Below, in pieces: positions 18,282-29,133 of a stretch of DNA of 64,000 bases; the first letter of the stretch is position 1; the number at the start of each line of letters is the position of its first letter. The notes under the pieces are model-generated. The model worked only from the letters and a program-made list of their open reading frames with translations. It did no database searches and had not been told where the DNA came from. A program made the position numbers and the translations under genes. This stretch comes from Lactobacillus mulieris (GTDB lineage: Bacteria > Bacillota > Bacilli > Lactobacillales > Lactobacillaceae): contig NZ_SDGL01000001.1 of NCBI RefSeq assembly GCF_007095465.1, positions 103,546 to 167,545 of the forward strand, read 5' to 3'.

Positions 18282-19320
18282 TATTTTCACCTCGTCGGCA
18301 ATGTGCTTCGAAAGCGAGATCAATAATTTCTTTAGCTACTTTTTCACCATCATGAAAAACCAATCCATGTCTTTGGTCAATAAAGTCATCAGTGATAACG
18401 CGACAATTTTGCTCACGTAAACCTGCAAAATCACTCGATACTGGTTCAAGATACTCGTCATAATCAGCTGGATTAAACTTACTCATATCGATTTTTGCCC
18501 CATTGACTAAAGCAGTATCAATATAATTTCCACCTAGGTGAGCATTCAAAATCCGCACATGATCTGCATCAGAAAAGTGATCAGTTTCACCCTTTTGCGT
18601 CATAATATTGCAAATATAAATTACTTCGGCACTTGTCTGTCTAATAGCTTCCCCTAAATTACTAATCATTAAGTTAGGTAAAATTGAAGTAAACAAGCTT
18701 CCTGGGCCTAATACCACAGCATCCGCCTGCATAATTGCCGCCAAAACAGGTAATACCGCTTCAGGTTCTTTGTCATCATTGGTATCAGTCACCCAAACTC
18801 GCTTAATCCTTTTATCCTTACTAGTGATTTCTGTTTCACCAGCTTCACGACTGCCATCAACAAATTCAGCATTTAAAGTCAATGGTTCATTGGAAGCAGG
18901 GAAAACATGTCCATCTACTTTCATCATTTTAGATAATGATTGAACAGCATCAAAAATATTCCCATGCATTTCGTTTAATGCCGCAATGATTAAGTTACCA
19001 ATCGCATGACCGGCAAAAAATGAATCTGAGCTATCAAAACGATATTGAAAAATATCTTTTGCTTCTTGTGGCAAATCACTCAAAGCAGCTAATACATTTC
19101 TGATATCACCTGGTGGGACAACATTAATATAATTTCTAATTGCACCAGAAGAGCCACCATCATCGGCAACTGTAACAATCGCTGTAATTTCAGCATTCTT
19201 TTCTTTTAAGGCATTCAAAATAACTGGTAAGCCCGTACCTCCACCAATTACTACTACCTTAGGCCGACGCCCTTTAATAACTCGGATAATCCGGCTTTCA
19301 GCATAAGCCAAATGCTCCAC
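18274..19320 (-). CDS. yvcK: YvcK/GlmR, CofD-like gluconeogenesis/cell-wall factor
   Basis: A CofD-fold protein that binds UDP-sugars in Bacillus (GlmR) and supports cell-wall precursor synthesis under gluconeogenic conditions; it has no proven transferase activity. It has 348 residues. The nucleotide loop GGGTGLP is at 26-32, followed by [10 protein letters not shown] and [12 protein letters not shown], the family hallmarks. The start is a GTG immediately after the rapZ TAG stop, so translation is probably coupled to rapZ. It overlaps whiA by 8 nt. Confidence 0.94.
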   Translation of the reverse strand: MEHLAYAESRIIRVIKGRRPKVVVIGGGTGLPVILNALKEKNAEITAIVTVADDGGSSGAIRNYINVVPPGDIRNVLAALSDLPQEAKDIFQYRFDSSDSFFAGHAIGNLIIAALNEMHGNIFDAVQSLSKMMKVDGHVFPASNEPLTLNAEFVDGSREAGETEITSKDKRIKRVWVTDTNDDKEPEAVLPVLAAIMQADAVVLGPGSLFTSILPNLMISNLGEAIRQTSAEVIYICNIMTQKGETDHFSDADHVRILNAHLGGNYIDTALVNGAKIDMSKFNPADYDEYLEPVSSDFAGLREQNCRVITDDFIDQRHGLVFHDGEKVAKEIIDLAFEAHCRRGENNG

Positions 19321-20196
19321 CTACTTTCTGATATAACGGCTTATTTCACGATGTGAAATATCAACTGGATACTTCTTTGATAAATCACGTGCTAACTGTT
19401 GTGCAATTGATACACTACGGTGTTGTCCGCCAGTACACCCAATTGCAATTGTTAACTTTTCTTTTCCCTCTTTAATGTAACCTGGAATTGTAGTTTCTAT
19501 TAAGTCCAATAACTTTTTATAAAAAACCTTAGTTACATCTTTATCCATAACATAATCAAACACTCGCTTATCAAGCCCAGTAAAAGGCTTTAAATTAGGA
19601 ATGTAGAAAGGATTTGGCAAAAATCTAACATCCATAACAATGTCGGCATCAATTGGCATACCATATTTAAATCCGAAACTCATTACTTCAACTGTAAACG
19701 GCTTACGACCATGTTCACTAAAGAGGCCGGTTAATTTTGCTTTTAAATCCTTGGGGGTCAAACTAGAAGTATCAACAATAATATTAGAGATGTTTTTTAT
19801 TGGTGATAAAATTGCCCGTTCTTTTTGAATACCATCAAGCAAACGGCCACTTCTTGCTAATGGTGGCAGACGCCGAGTTTCTTTATAACGAGCAACTAAT
19901 ACGTCATCACTAGCATCTAAAAATAAAATTGTTGCTTGAGTATTTCCGTTATCTTCTAAAGAATTAATCTCATTTTCTAAATCTTTGTAGAAGCTTTTAA
20001 CTCGCAAATCAATTAAAACCGCAACTTTATTAAAGTCATCAGATGTATTCATTAAATCCCAAAAACTGCCTAATAAAGTGGGTGGTAAATTATCAACAAC
20101 AAAATAGCCTAAATCTTCTAATGAATGGGCAGCTACAGTTTTTCCTGAACCACTCATTCCAGTAACAATTAATAATTGTCTTGTTTCGCTAGCCAT
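19321..20196 (-). CDS. rapZ: RapZ, RNase adapter / nucleotide-binding protein (YvcJ)
   Basis: A P-loop protein of the RapZ/YvcJ family that hydrolyses nucleotides; in E. coli it controls GlmZ sRNA decay, while in Gram-positive bacteria it has been tied to competence and cell-wall metabolism. It has 291 residues, Walker A GMSGSGKT at 13-20, the family segment VEVMSFGFKYG, and a C-terminal GCTGGQHRSV phosphate-binding loop. GGAGGGG precedes the ATG. It is the first gene of the rapZ-yvcK-whiA operon and has an extended -10 promoter with an 11-bp palindrome inside the spacer. Confidence 0.95.
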   Translation of the reverse strand: MASETRQLLIVTGMSGSGKTVAAHSLEDLGYFVVDNLPPTLLGSFWDLMNTSDDFNKVAVLIDLRVKSFYKDLENEINSLEDNGNTQATILFLDASDDVLVARYKETRRLPPLARSGRLLDGIQKERAILSPIKNISNIIVDTSSLTPKDLKAKLTGLFSEHGRKPFTVEVMSFGFKYGMPIDADIVMDVRFLPNPFYIPNLKPFTGLDKRVFDYVMDKDVTKVFYKKLLDLIETTIPGYIKEGKEKLTIAIGCTGGQHRSVSIAQQLARDLSKKYPVDISHREISRYIRK

Positions 20197-20216
20197 AATA
20201 ACCCCTCCTTGTGAAA

Positions 20217-20235
20217 ATTATATCACACCGGGTGT
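20217..20235 (-). promoter_or_regulatory. Promoter of the rapZ operon with a palindrome in the spacer
   Basis: An extended -10, TGA-TATAAT (hexamer 20217-20222). The spacer contains ACACCGGGTGT (20225-20235), an 11-bp palindrome that could be an operator. The -35 is weak. Confidence 0.55.
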
Positions 20236-20245
20236 TTCATTTAAT

Positions 20246-20280
20246 ATAAAAAAATTCACTACCGTAAAAGTAGCAAATTT
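20246..20280 (-). terminator. Terminator of uvrB-uvrA
   Basis: An 11-pair stem (20252-20262 with 20270-20280, two G-T pairs), 7-nt loop and T7 tail on the minus strand, 12 bp after the uvrA stop codon. Confidence 0.85.
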
Positions 20281-20292
20281 TTTAAACTTACT

Positions 20293-23133
20293 TTATTTTT
20301 CGTTTTCCAAAGTGCGGTTTTTATCCCTCTGTAAAACTGGCTTCAAATACTTTCCTGTCCATGATTTTTCGCATTCTGCAACTTCTTCAGGTGTACCAGT
20401 CGTAACGATTTGACCTCCACCTTCACCACCTTCTGGTCCTAAATCAATTAACCAATCTGCTGTCTTAATAACATCTAAATTATGTTCAATAACTAGAACA
20501 GTATTTCCTTGATCGACTAACCGTTGTAAAACAACTAGCAAACGCTTGATATCATCAACATGTAACCCTGTAGTTGGTTCATCTAAAATATAAAAATTAT
20601 TCCCAGTTGATAATTTTTGAAGTTCACTTGCTAACTTCATTCTCTGTGCTTCACCACCAGAAAGTGTAGTTGCAGATTGACCTAATTTAACATATCCCAA
20701 ACCAACATCAACTATTGTTTGCAATTTACGATGAATTTTTGGAATCTTACTGAAGAATTCGCGAGCTTCAGAAATTGTCATATCAAGTACTTGCGCAATA
20801 TTTTTTTCATGATAAGTAACTTCTAATGTTTCAGAATTATATCTTCGGCCATGGCAGACTTCACATGGAACATAGACATCAGGAAGGAAATTCATCTCAA
20901 TTTTGATAATTCCATCACCATGACATGCTTCACAACGCCCACCTTTTACATTAAATGAGAATCTCGCCTTAGTATAACCTCGAATCTTGGCCTCGTTAGT
21001 TTGAGCAAATAAGGCTCTAATATCATCAAAAACACTAGTATATGTAGCCGGATTTGAACGAGGAGTTCTACCGATTGGGCTTTGATCAATATCAATAATT
21101 TTTTCAATATCTTTATAACCGGTTATTTTTTCAAACTTCCCTGGTTTAGCAGAATTATGATTTAGCTTTTGTGCAAGTGCCCGTTTTAAAATTGTGTTAA
21201 CTAAAGTGGATTTTCCAGACCCAGAAACACCTGTTACAACAACAAATTTGCCTAATGGAAAATCAACTGTAATATTCTTCAAGTTATGTTCGCAAGCTCC
21301 AGAAACAGTAATTTTCTTGCCATTGCCTTTTCTTCTTTCAGTTGGAACGGGAATAAACTTTTTACCAGACAGATATTGGCCTGTTAATGAATTAGGATTG
21401 GCCATCACCTCTTCAGGCGTACCTGCAGCCATCACTTTACCTCCGAAGCTACCAGCTCCTGGACCCATATCAATCAAATAATCTGCTTGTTTCATTGTTT
21501 CGTCGTCGTGTTCCACCACAATTAAAGAATTACCCAAATCACGCATTTTCTTTAATGAAGCAATCAAGCGGTCATTATCTCTTTGATGCAATCCAATAGA
21601 AGGTTCATCCAAAATATACATTACTCCAGATAAATTAGAGCCAATTTGTGTAGCCAAACGAATTCTTTGTGCTTCACCACCTGATAAAGTTCCAGCCGAA
21701 CGCGACAGCGTCAAATAATCTAACCCGACATTAACCAAAAATGTTAGCCGATCAATAACTTCTTTTAAAATCGGCTTAGCAATCATGCTTTCTGCTTCGG
21801 ATAATTTCACAGATTTAAAGAAAGTTAATTCTTTACCAATTGGTAAGTCACTAACCTCACTAATATCCTGTCCCATTACTTTAACAGCAAGAGCTTTTTG
21901 ATTAAGACGCTTACCATGACAAACTGCACATGTTAATTCAGTCATGTATTTGCCCATCACTTCACGCATAAATTGGCTCATCGGGTGATGATAGCGCCGA
22001 TCAATATTATTCATAACCCCTTCAAAAGCTTGCGTTGCATCATTTACGCCAAAATCACCTTCTAAATGGAATTTTATTTTTTTATCTGACCCATATAAAA
22101 CTATTTTTCGTTGACGTTCAGTTAATTTCTTAAATGGTTTGTCCATATTAATTCGTAAACTCTGACAAGCTTGAGCGAGCATCATCTTATAATAGTCACT
22201 ATTAGCCCAAGGAGCAATTGCCCCTTCATTTAAGGTTTTATCTTTATCTGGAATAACCAAATCTTCATCAACAGCTAATTTCATCCCTAAACCATCACAA
22301 GCTTCACATGCTCCAAAAGGTGCGTTGAATGAAAATAATCGTGGCTCCATTTCGCCAACTGAAAAGCCACATTTAGGACACGCATAATCTTCAGAAAAGT
22401 TCAAAACCTGTCCACCAATTACATCGACATCCATATAGCCTTCAGACAAGCGCAAAGCCGACTCAATTGAATCGGTCAAACGACTTTTGATTCCATCTTT
22501 AATAATTAAACGATCAACAACAATTGAAATTGAATGCTTTTTGTTTTTATCTAAATCAAATTCATCGCTTACTTCATGCATTTCACCATCAACTAATAAA
22601 CGAACAAAACCAGCTCGAGCCACTTTTTTAAATACTTCTTGATGCATACCACGCTTTTGACGAATTACTGGTGCCAAAATTTGAATTTTGCTACGCTCTG
22701 GTAAATCCATAACTCGTTTAACCATTTGGTCAACTGACTGTCTTTCAATTAAAGTTCCATCATTAGGACAGATTGGATGTCCTACTCTAGCCCATAAAAG
22801 ACGTAAATAATCATTAATTTCTGTTACTGTCCCTACAGTTGAGCGTGGATTATGTGAAGTAGTCTTTTGATCAATCGAAATAGCCGGATTTAATCCATCG
22901 ATCGAGTCAACATCAGCTTTATCCATTTGTCCCAAAAACTGTCTTGCATATGACGATAAAGATTCAACGTATCGTCTGCGTCCTTCTGCATATAAAGTAT
23001 CAAAAGCAAGTGAACTTTTACCAGAACCTGATAAGCCTGTTACAACAACTAACTTATCTTTGGGAATTGTTAAGTCAATATCTTTTAAGTTATGTTCACG
23101 AGCTCCATGAATTTCAATTTTATCTCTTACCAT
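20293..23133 (-). CDS. uvrA: UvrA, excinuclease ABC subunit A
   Basis: The damage-recognition ATPase of nucleotide excision repair. I start it at 23133 ([18 protein letters not shown], 946 residues), where AAGGA is correctly spaced; an upstream reading-frame extension of 36 codons lies inside uvrB. Two ABC ATPase modules are present: Walker A GLSGSGKS at 33-40 and GVSGSGKS in the second half. Zinc modules with CPKC/CEAC and CEAC/CEVC pairs and two LSGGEAQR signatures are also present. Its start overlaps the uvrB end by 14 nt, so the two are translationally coupled. Confidence 0.98.
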   Translation of the reverse strand: MVRDKIEIHGAREHNLKDIDLTIPKDKLVVVTGLSGSGKSSLAFDTLYAEGRRRYVESLSSYARQFLGQMDKADVDSIDGLNPAISIDQKTTSHNPRSTVGTVTEINDYLRLLWARVGHPICPNDGTLIERQSVDQMVKRVMDLPERSKIQILAPVIRQKRGMHQEVFKKVARAGFVRLLVDGEMHEVSDEFDLDKNKKHSISIVVDRLIIKDGIKSRLTDSIESALRLSEGYMDVDVIGGQVLNFSEDYACPKCGFSVGEMEPRLFSFNAPFGACEACDGLGMKLAVDEDLVIPDKDKTLNEGAIAPWANSDYYKMMLAQACQSLRINMDKPFKKLTERQRKIVLYGSDKKIKFHLEGDFGVNDATQAFEGVMNNIDRRYHHPMSQFMREVMGKYMTELTCAVCHGKRLNQKALAVKVMGQDISEVSDLPIGKELTFFKSVKLSEAESMIAKPILKEVIDRLTFLVNVGLDYLTLSRSAGTLSGGEAQRIRLATQIGSNLSGVMYILDEPSIGLHQRDNDRLIASLKKMRDLGNSLIVVEHDDETMKQADYLIDMGPGAGSFGGKVMAAGTPEEVMANPNSLTGQYLSGKKFIPVPTERRKGNGKKITVSGACEHNLKNITVDFPLGKFVVVTGVSGSGKSTLVNTILKRALAQKLNHNSAKPGKFEKITGYKDIEKIIDIDQSPIGRTPRSNPATYTSVFDDIRALFAQTNEAKIRGYTKARFSFNVKGGRCEACHGDGIIKIEMNFLPDVYVPCEVCHGRRYNSETLEVTYHEKNIAQVLDMTISEAREFFSKIPKIHRKLQTIVDVGLGYVKLGQSATTLSGGEAQRMKLASELQKLSTGNNFYILDEPTTGLHVDDIKRLLVVLQRLVDQGNTVLVIEHNLDVIKTADWLIDLGPEGGEGGGQIVTTGTPEEVAECEKSWTGKYLKPVLQRDKNRTLENEK

Positions 23134-25165
23134 CAAAATCCTTCCCCTTATGCTTTTTTGGTGCATGAACTGAATTTTGCAATTCCATAATTGCATCACG
23201 CAAATTAGCAGCAGCTTCAAAGTCCAACTTCTTTGCTGCATCTTGCATCTGATCAGTTAAGTTTTTAATCATAGCTTGCTTTTGCTTTTTAGTTAATTCA
23301 TCAAAGTTAAGATCGGCAAAACTTTCCTTTTCTTTCTCTTCTTTAACAGGTTTAGTAATTGAAATAACATCACGAATCGGTTTAACAATCGTCTTAGGCG
23401 TAATACCATGTTCTTCATTAAAGGCAATTTGTTTTTCACGACGACGACGAGTTTCATCAATCGCAATTTTCATTGAATCAGTGATCTTATCAGCATACAT
23501 AATAACCATACCATCACTATTTCTGGCAGCACGCCCCATCGTCTGAATCAATGGTCTAGTTGACCGTAAAAAGCCTTCTTTATCAGCGTCTAAGATGGCA
23601 ACCAAAGATACTTCTGGTACATCAATACCTTCTCTTAAAAGGTTAATTCCAATTAAAACATCAAAGTCCCCTTTTCGCAGGTCATGGAGGATCTGCATTC
23701 GCTCCAGGGTTTTAATATCTGAATGCAAATAGCGAACTTTAATTCCTAAGTCTTTCAAATAATCAGTTAAGTCTTCAGCCATTTTTTTAGTCAAAGTAGT
23801 AACAAAGACCCGTTCATCTCGCTCAATTCGTTTATTTATTTCACCAACTAAATCATCAATCTGGCCTTGAATTGGTCTTACTTCAATCTTAGGGTCAAGT
23901 AAGCCAGTAGGTCTGATAATTTGTTCGACTACTTTATTAGTTCGATTCAGCTCATAATCACCAGGTGTGGCAGAAACATACAAAATCTGGTTAACGTGTT
24001 TTTCAAATTCTTCAAGTTTGAGGGGGCGATTATCCAAAGCAGACGGCAGACGAAAACCGTAGTCTATCAAGGTTTCTTTCCGTTTGCGGTCACCATTATA
24101 CATTGCTCGAATCTCCGGCATAGTAGCATGGGATTCATCAATTAAAATTAAGAAATCATCTGGGAAGAAATCAAGTAAAGTATGGGGTGGCTCTCCTGCT
24201 TTTCTACCTTCAATCGGAGCTGAATAGTTTTCGATACCATTTGTATATCCAACTTCACTCATCATCTCCATATCATAAGTTGTTCTTTGCTTAATTCGTT
24301 GTGCTTCTAGAAGCTTTCCTTCTCCTTCAAATTTCTTAACTTGCAAATCCATTTCCTGACTAATTCGTTTAAGGGCTTGCTTCATCTGTTCTTCATTAGT
24401 CATAAAGTGAGTTGCTGGGAAAAGCGAAATTTGATCTCTTTCACCAATTACTTCTCCAGTTAAAGAATCTACTTCGACAATTCGATCAATTTCATCGCCA
24501 AAAAACTCTACCCTAAATGCGTGGTCACTATTGCCTGCTGGAAAAATTTCCACAATATCTCCTCTAACCCGAAAACGACCACGTTGAAAATCAATATCAT
24601 TACGATCATATTGAATATTTACTAAATCTCGCAATAAGACATTACGTTCATATTCTTGACCTTCATGCAAACTCAAGACACTTGCTGCATATTCTTTAGG
24701 ATCCCCCAAACCATAAATACAAGAAACACTTGCGACCACCACAACATCATTGCGCTCCATCAACGCACTAGTTGCTCTGTGACGAAGCTGATCAATTTCA
24801 TCATTAATTGAAGAATCTTTTTCGATATAGGTATCAGAACTTGGTACATAAGCTTCTGGCTGGTAGTAATCATAATATGAAACAAAGTATTCTACAGCGT
24901 TATTGGGAAAGAACTGCTTAAATTCCCCATATAGCTGACCAACTAAGGTTTTATTATGAGAAATAACTAATGTAGGTTTATTTAATTTTGCAATTATATT
25001 AGCCATGGTAAAAGTTTTCCCCGTACCAGTTGCGCCTTGCAAAATTTGTTCTTTCGCTCCCGCTTTAAAGCCTGCGGTCAATTTATCAATTGCTTGTTCT
25101 TGATCGCCTGCAGGTTTAAATTTTGAAACTAAATCAAACTTTCGATTGGTTTGTCTTTTAATCAT
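23120..25165 (-). CDS. uvrB: UvrB, excinuclease ABC subunit B
   Basis: The helicase-like subunit that verifies damage and recruits UvrC. It has 681 residues: Walker A GATGTGKT at 44-51, the beta-hairpin region [16 protein letters not shown]-box equivalent DESH, helicase motif VI MGRAARN, and a C-terminal UVR motif ([20 protein letters not shown]) for UvrC contact. The ribosome site is GGGGGA, 6 nt before the ATG. A LexA-like box lies 69 bp upstream of the start. The pgm terminator hairpin sits between that box and uvrB, which is an unusual arrangement. Confidence 0.98.
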   Translation of the reverse strand: MIKRQTNRKFDLVSKFKPAGDQEQAIDKLTAGFKAGAKEQILQGATGTGKTFTMANIIAKLNKPTLVISHNKTLVGQLYGEFKQFFPNNAVEYFVSYYDYYQPEAYVPSSDTYIEKDSSINDEIDQLRHRATSALMERNDVVVVASVSCIYGLGDPKEYAASVLSLHEGQEYERNVLLRDLVNIQYDRNDIDFQRGRFRVRGDIVEIFPAGNSDHAFRVEFFGDEIDRIVEVDSLTGEVIGERDQISLFPATHFMTNEEQMKQALKRISQEMDLQVKKFEGEGKLLEAQRIKQRTTYDMEMMSEVGYTNGIENYSAPIEGRKAGEPPHTLLDFFPDDFLILIDESHATMPEIRAMYNGDRKRKETLIDYGFRLPSALDNRPLKLEEFEKHVNQILYVSATPGDYELNRTNKVVEQIIRPTGLLDPKIEVRPIQGQIDDLVGEINKRIERDERVFVTTLTKKMAEDLTDYLKDLGIKVRYLHSDIKTLERMQILHDLRKGDFDVLIGINLLREGIDVPEVSLVAILDADKEGFLRSTRPLIQTMGRAARNSDGMVIMYADKITDSMKIAIDETRRRREKQIAFNEEHGITPKTIVKPIRDVISITKPVKEEKEKESFADLNFDELTKKQKQAMIKNLTDQMQDAAKKLDFEAAANLRDAIMELQNSVHAPKKHKGKDFDGKR

Positions 25166-25179
25166 AAAAAATCCCCCGC

Positions 25180-25209
25180 AAAAAAAATTGGACTTTAATA
25201 GTCCAATTT
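25180..25209 (-). terminator. Terminator of pgm, inside the uvrB upstream region
   Basis: A ten-base perfect stem (25185-25194 with 25200-25209) with loop of five and a long T run on the minus strand. It ends only 14 bp before the uvrB start codon. Confidence 0.88.
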
Positions 25210-25233
25210 ATCATTATTCTTATTTTACTACTT

Positions 25234-25247
25234 CGAACATGTTTTCG
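25234..25247. promoter_or_regulatory. LexA-like box upstream of uvrB
   Basis: CGAACATGTTTTCG, one mismatch from the Gram-positive SOS box CGAAC-N4-GTTCG. It would overlap the spacer of a weak promoter with -10 TAAAAT (25222-25227, minus). Confidence 0.6.
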
Positions 25248-25262
25248 CAGGTAATAAGCTTA

Positions 25263-26987
25263 TTATTTGGCAAATTTTGCAATTGCATCATGATATGCCT
25301 TGCATTTTTCTTCAGCCTTAGCATAAGTTTCAGCATTAGTACCAACATAAGCTTTAATTACTGGTTCTGTTCCTGATGGACGAAGTGCAACCCAAGTTTC
25401 ATCATCCAAGAAGTATTTAAGTACATTTGACTTAGGGAAGCCAACTAATTCTCTTTCTCCAGCTTCAGTAACTTCTTTAGCCAATTCAAAGTCTTCAATC
25501 TTAACTACTTTATGGCCATTAATTTCTTTAAGCTGTTCTTTACGCAAGTTTTCCATTACTTTTGCCATCCGTTTTTGACCATCAAGTCCAGGCATTTCAA
25601 TTGCCTTAGTGATTTCACAACTTGCACCATACTTGTTCCAGATTTCTTGTAATCCGTCAAATACTGACATATTTCTTGAAGCATAGTAGGCAGCAACTTC
25701 AAAGAACATCAATGCACCTTGCATGGCATCTTTATCACGGTTAAAGGTCTTAAATAAGAAACCATAACTCTCTTCAAAGCCCATTAAGAATTGACCATCA
25801 CCAGTTTTGTGTAAACGATCAATTTCTTCACCAATATACTTAAAGCCAGTTAAGACATACTTAGTTTGAATGCCAAAAGATTTAGCAATCTTAAATGGTA
25901 AAGAACTTGAAACAACACTAGTAATAATTTCATATGAAGAATCCAATTTACCAGAATTCTTCAAATTAGTTAATAAGTAGTTAGAAATTAAAGTAGCAAT
26001 TTGGTTACCAGTTAAAACTTGAAAGTCACCATTTGGAGTTCTAACAGCTGCACCCAAACGGTCAGCATCAGGGTCAGTTGCAACAATAATATCAGCTCCA
26101 ACTTTATCTGCAACCTTGACCCCTTCATCAAATACTTGACGATATTCAGGATTAGGCTTAATTGTAGTTGGAAATTCAGGATCGATAATCGCTTGACTTG
26201 GAACTACTGTAAAGTTTTTAAATCCACCTTGTCTAAAGGCACGATCATAAATTACCTTACCTGTACCATGAACTGGTGTATAAACAATCTTTAACTTATC
26301 AGCAGTCTCCTTAATTAAGTCATGGTTAACATTAATGGTATCTAGTGCTTCAAGATATGCTTCATCAACATCTTCACCAACAAGTTGTAAGATATTCTTC
26401 GCACGTAATTCTTCAATTGGACTCACTGGAATTGCGAGTTGATTTTCCACTTCTAAAGCAGCTTTTTCAACTACGGCTGCATGTTCTGGAGGCATTTGCC
26501 CACCATCAGCACCATAAATCTTATAACCATTATATTGTTTAGCGTTATGTGAAGCTGTCACCATAATACCAGCAAAGGTACCAAGATGGCGAATTGCAAA
26601 TGACAATTCTGGTGTTGGTCTCAAACCATCAAACAAGTAAACCTTAATGCCATGATAACCCAAGATTTGCGCAGAAAGCTTTGCAAAATCTTCTGAATGA
26701 TATCGTGAGTCAAAAGAAATTACTACACCCTTTTCTTTAGCTTCTTGACCTTCTTTTTCAATTAATTGGGCTAATCCTTCAGTAACACGACCCACGGTTA
26801 CAACATTAATTCGATTAGTCCCTGGTTCAAGTAAACCACGCATCCCTGCAGTACCAAAGTTAATATCAGTACCAAAGGCATCATCTACCCAAGCAGGATT
26901 TTGACCAAGTTCTTTTAATTGTCTTTGTAAATAATCTGGTAAGTTTTCAGCTTTAAGCCAATTTTCGTATGCTTGTCTAGCAGTCAT
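25263..26987 (-). CDS. pgm: Phosphoglucomutase / phosphomannomutase
   Basis: An alpha-D-phosphohexomutase (PgcA-type, 574 residues) that interconverts glucose 1-phosphate and glucose 6-phosphate, feeding glycolysis and cell-wall sugar nucleotides. Visible motifs are the phosphoserine loop TASHNAKQYNGYK, the metal site DPDADRLG, the sugar loop GFEESYGFL and the C-terminal phosphate loop RPSGTEPVIK. AGGAG is 7 nt before the ATG. It is monocistronic, with its own extended -10 promoter and terminator. Confidence 0.95.
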   Translation of the reverse strand: MTARQAYENWLKAENLPDYLQRQLKELGQNPAWVDDAFGTDINFGTAGMRGLLEPGTNRINVVTVGRVTEGLAQLIEKEGQEAKEKGVVISFDSRYHSEDFAKLSAQILGYHGIKVYLFDGLRPTPELSFAIRHLGTFAGIMVTASHNAKQYNGYKIYGADGGQMPPEHAAVVEKAALEVENQLAIPVSPIEELRAKNILQLVGEDVDEAYLEALDTINVNHDLIKETADKLKIVYTPVHGTGKVIYDRAFRQGGFKNFTVVPSQAIIDPEFPTTIKPNPEYRQVFDEGVKVADKVGADIIVATDPDADRLGAAVRTPNGDFQVLTGNQIATLISNYLLTNLKNSGKLDSSYEIITSVVSSSLPFKIAKSFGIQTKYVLTGFKYIGEEIDRLHKTGDGQFLMGFEESYGFLFKTFNRDKDAMQGALMFFEVAAYYASRNMSVFDGLQEIWNKYGASCEITKAIEMPGLDGQKRMAKVMENLRKEQLKEINGHKVVKIEDFELAKEVTEAGERELVGFPKSNVLKYFLDDETWVALRPSGTEPVIKAYVGTNAETYAKAEEKCKAYHDAIAKFAK

Positions 26988-27042
26988 AAAGTAGCTCCTA
27001 TCATTAATTTTTTAATCCATAGAATAAACTAGTATAGTTTTT

Positions 27043-27051
27043 ATTATACCA
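27043..27051 (-). promoter_or_regulatory. Extended -10 promoter of pgm
   Basis: TGG-TATAAT on the minus strand, with a perfect hexamer 56 bp upstream of the start codon. No clear -35. Confidence 0.6.
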
Positions 27052-27077
27052 CTTTGTAATTAATGAAAAAAAGCATA

Positions 27078-27102
27078 CAAAAAAGCCTGCTACTTGCAGA
27101 CT
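27078..27102 (-). terminator. Terminator of trxB
   Basis: AGTCTGC/GCAGGCT with a 5-nt loop and T6 on the minus strand, 10 bp after the trxB stop codon. Confidence 0.88.
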
Positions 27103-27112
27103 CTTATTATTT

Positions 27113-28039
27113 CTAGTCATTTAAGCTTTGAAGATAATTATAAGCTTCTTGTCCAGCGATACTACCATCACCAACAGCATTCGCTATCTGTCTTAAGTCT
27201 TTAGCACGAACATCTCCGAGAGCAAAAACTCCATCTAATGAAGTTTGCATTTTCTCATTAGTTATAATCCAGCCCTGCTTATCAGTAATGCCTAGTTCCT
27301 TAAATAAACTAGTTTGAGGTTCAACTCCAACATAAATAAAAATACCGCTTGCATTAATCTCTTTATGCTCACCAGTTTCTTTATCAAGATATTTTATAGC
27401 CGTAACTTTTTGGTCATTACCAATAATTTCTTCGGTTTGTGCATTCCAAATAAAGTTCATTTTACTATTAGCAAAAGCTCTCTTTTGCAATACAGGTTGT
27501 GCTCGTAAACTATCACGTCTGTGAATTACAGTAACACTTTTAGCAATATTAGCTAAGTATAAGCCTTCTTCAATTGCGGAGTCTCCGCCACCTACAACTA
27601 CTACATCTTCATCTTTAAAAAATGCAGCATCACAAACGGCACAATAAGAAACTCCACGGCCTGAATATTCTTCTTCTCCGGGAACACCTAAATGTTTATG
27701 TTCAGCACCAGTAGCAATAATTACAGCTTTTGCTTCATATTCAGCATCACTAGTTTTGACTAACTTTATTTTTTTAGAAAAATCCACACTAGTTACATCG
27801 CCATATTTAAATTCTGGACCAAATTTCATTGCAGATTGATACATTTTTTCACTTAATTCCGGTCCTTGAATTTCTAAGAAGCCTGGATAATTATCAATCG
27901 CACCAGTATTATTCATCTGGCCACCATAAATTCCACGATCCAAAATTAAAACACTTAAATTAGCTCTTGCCGCATAAAGTGCAGCAGTTAAACCGCCAGG
28001 TCCGGCACCAATAATAATAATATCGTATTGCTTTGTCAT
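27113..28039 (-). CDS. trxB: Thioredoxin reductase
   Basis: An FAD- and NADPH-dependent flavoenzyme that keeps thioredoxin reduced; it is the main thiol-redox system of lactobacilli without glutathione reductase. It has 308 residues. FAD motif GAGPGGL is at 11-17, the redox-active disulfide CAVC at 133-136, the NADPH motif GGGDSAIEE follows, and GVFALGDV is near the C-terminus. It is a single gene with a TTGCCA-16-TATAAT promoter and a terminator. Confidence 0.97.
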   Translation of the reverse strand: MTKQYDIIIIGAGPGGLTAALYAARANLSVLILDRGIYGGQMNNTGAIDNYPGFLEIQGPELSEKMYQSAMKFGPEFKYGDVTSVDFSKKIKLVKTSDAEYEAKAVIIATGAEHKHLGVPGEEEYSGRGVSYCAVCDAAFFKDEDVVVVGGGDSAIEEGLYLANIAKSVTVIHRRDSLRAQPVLQKRAFANSKMNFIWNAQTEEIIGNDQKVTAIKYLDKETGEHKEINASGIFIYVGVEPQTSLFKELGITDKQGWIITNEKMQTSLDGVFALGDVRAKDLRQIANAVGDGSIAGQEAYNYLQSLND

Positions 28040-28071
28040 CTTATGCCTCCTGCTTACTTTTCATAAGTATA

Positions 28072-28099
28072 ATTATACCTTAGAAAATACTTTTGGCAA
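28072..28099 (-). promoter_or_regulatory. Promoter of trxB
   Basis: TTGCCA (28094-28099), 16-bp spacer, TATAAT (28072-28077): five and six consensus matches. It lies in the 69-bp gpsA-trxB gap. Confidence 0.75.
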
Positions 28100-28108
28100 T
28101 TTATCTGC

Positions 28109-29131
28109 TTACCAGCGAACTTCACTTGTCTTTTCACGGCACATCATTGCACGAATTTCTTCATCAATATCTGCACCTTCATACAAAACTTTATAAATAG
28201 CTTCAGAAATTGGCATATCAATACCATCTTTTTGACAAATTTCATGTACAGCCTTAGCTGTAACAGCACCTTCAACAACTTGTCCCATATTTTCTAACAC
28301 AGCTTCTAACTTTTGACCTTCACCAAGTGCTTTACCGGCACGCCAATTTCTAGAATTTACTGAAGTACAAGTAACTATTAAGTCACCTATTCCTGATAAA
28401 CCACTAAAAGTCCACGGTTGGGCACCAAAAGAAACACCCAATCTCATAATTTCAGCTAAGCCTCGAGTCATTAAAGCCGCTTTGGCATTATCACCATATT
28501 TTTTTCCTACCAACATCCCAGCAGCAATAGCAATCACATTTTTTACAGCGCCACCAATTTCAACTCCAATTAAGTCATTACTGGTATAAAAGCGCATATA
28601 ATCATTTGAAAAAATTTCTTGTACTTTTTCTGCATTTTCAAAATTAGTCGAAGCACAAGTAATTGCTGTAATATCCTTTTGAGCCACATTTTCAGCATGA
28701 CTTGGACCAGAAATTGCAACAATCTTATCTTCATGATCTGGATAAATTTCTTCAGTTAAAATTTGTGAAATTAGCTTCTTGCTTCCTGGTTCAATTCCCT
28801 TAGTTGCTGCCACAATTAATGGCTGTGTATTAGTGTCGAGCATTGCTTTTTTAACATTTTGAGCAACTTCTCTAATTGCTTTAGTAGGAACAACAAATAA
28901 TACCAATTCACTATCTTTAACAGCTTGTGTTAAATCAGTAGTTGCTAATACACTTTTATTTAATGACCAATCTTTCATATAATGGCTATTACTGTGTTTT
29001 TCATTAATTTCATCGCAAATTGATTGTCGATTTCCATACAATACAACCTGATTATTTACATCATTATCGGCCAACATAGAAGCCAAGACGCTTCCCCATG
29101 ATCCGCTACCTAAAACTGCAATTTTTCTCAT
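28109..29131 (-). CDS. gpsA: Glycerol-3-phosphate dehydrogenase [NAD(P)+]
   Basis: Reduces dihydroxyacetone phosphate to sn-glycerol 3-phosphate for phospholipid and lipoteichoic acid synthesis. It has 340 residues. The Rossmann loop GSGSWGS is at 8-14, the family segment VAATKGIEPGSKK follows, and the catalytic-site region EIGGAVKNVIAIAAGM is present. It starts 2 bp after lgt and ends the hprK-lgt-gpsA run. GAGAGG precedes the ATG. Confidence 0.96.
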   Translation of the reverse strand: MRKIAVLGSGSWGSVLASMLADNDVNNQVVLYGNRQSICDEINEKHSNSHYMKDWSLNKSVLATTDLTQAVKDSELVLFVVPTKAIREVAQNVKKAMLDTNTQPLIVAATKGIEPGSKKLISQILTEEIYPDHEDKIVAISGPSHAENVAQKDITAITCASTNFENAEKVQEIFSNDYMRFYTSNDLIGVEIGGAVKNVIAIAAGMLVGKKYGDNAKAALMTRGLAEIMRLGVSFGAQPWTFSGLSGIGDLIVTCTSVNSRNWRAGKALGEGQKLEAVLENMGQVVEGAVTAKAVHEICQKDGIDMPISEAIYKVLYEGADIDEEIRAMMCREKTSEVRW

Positions 29132-29133
29132 AA

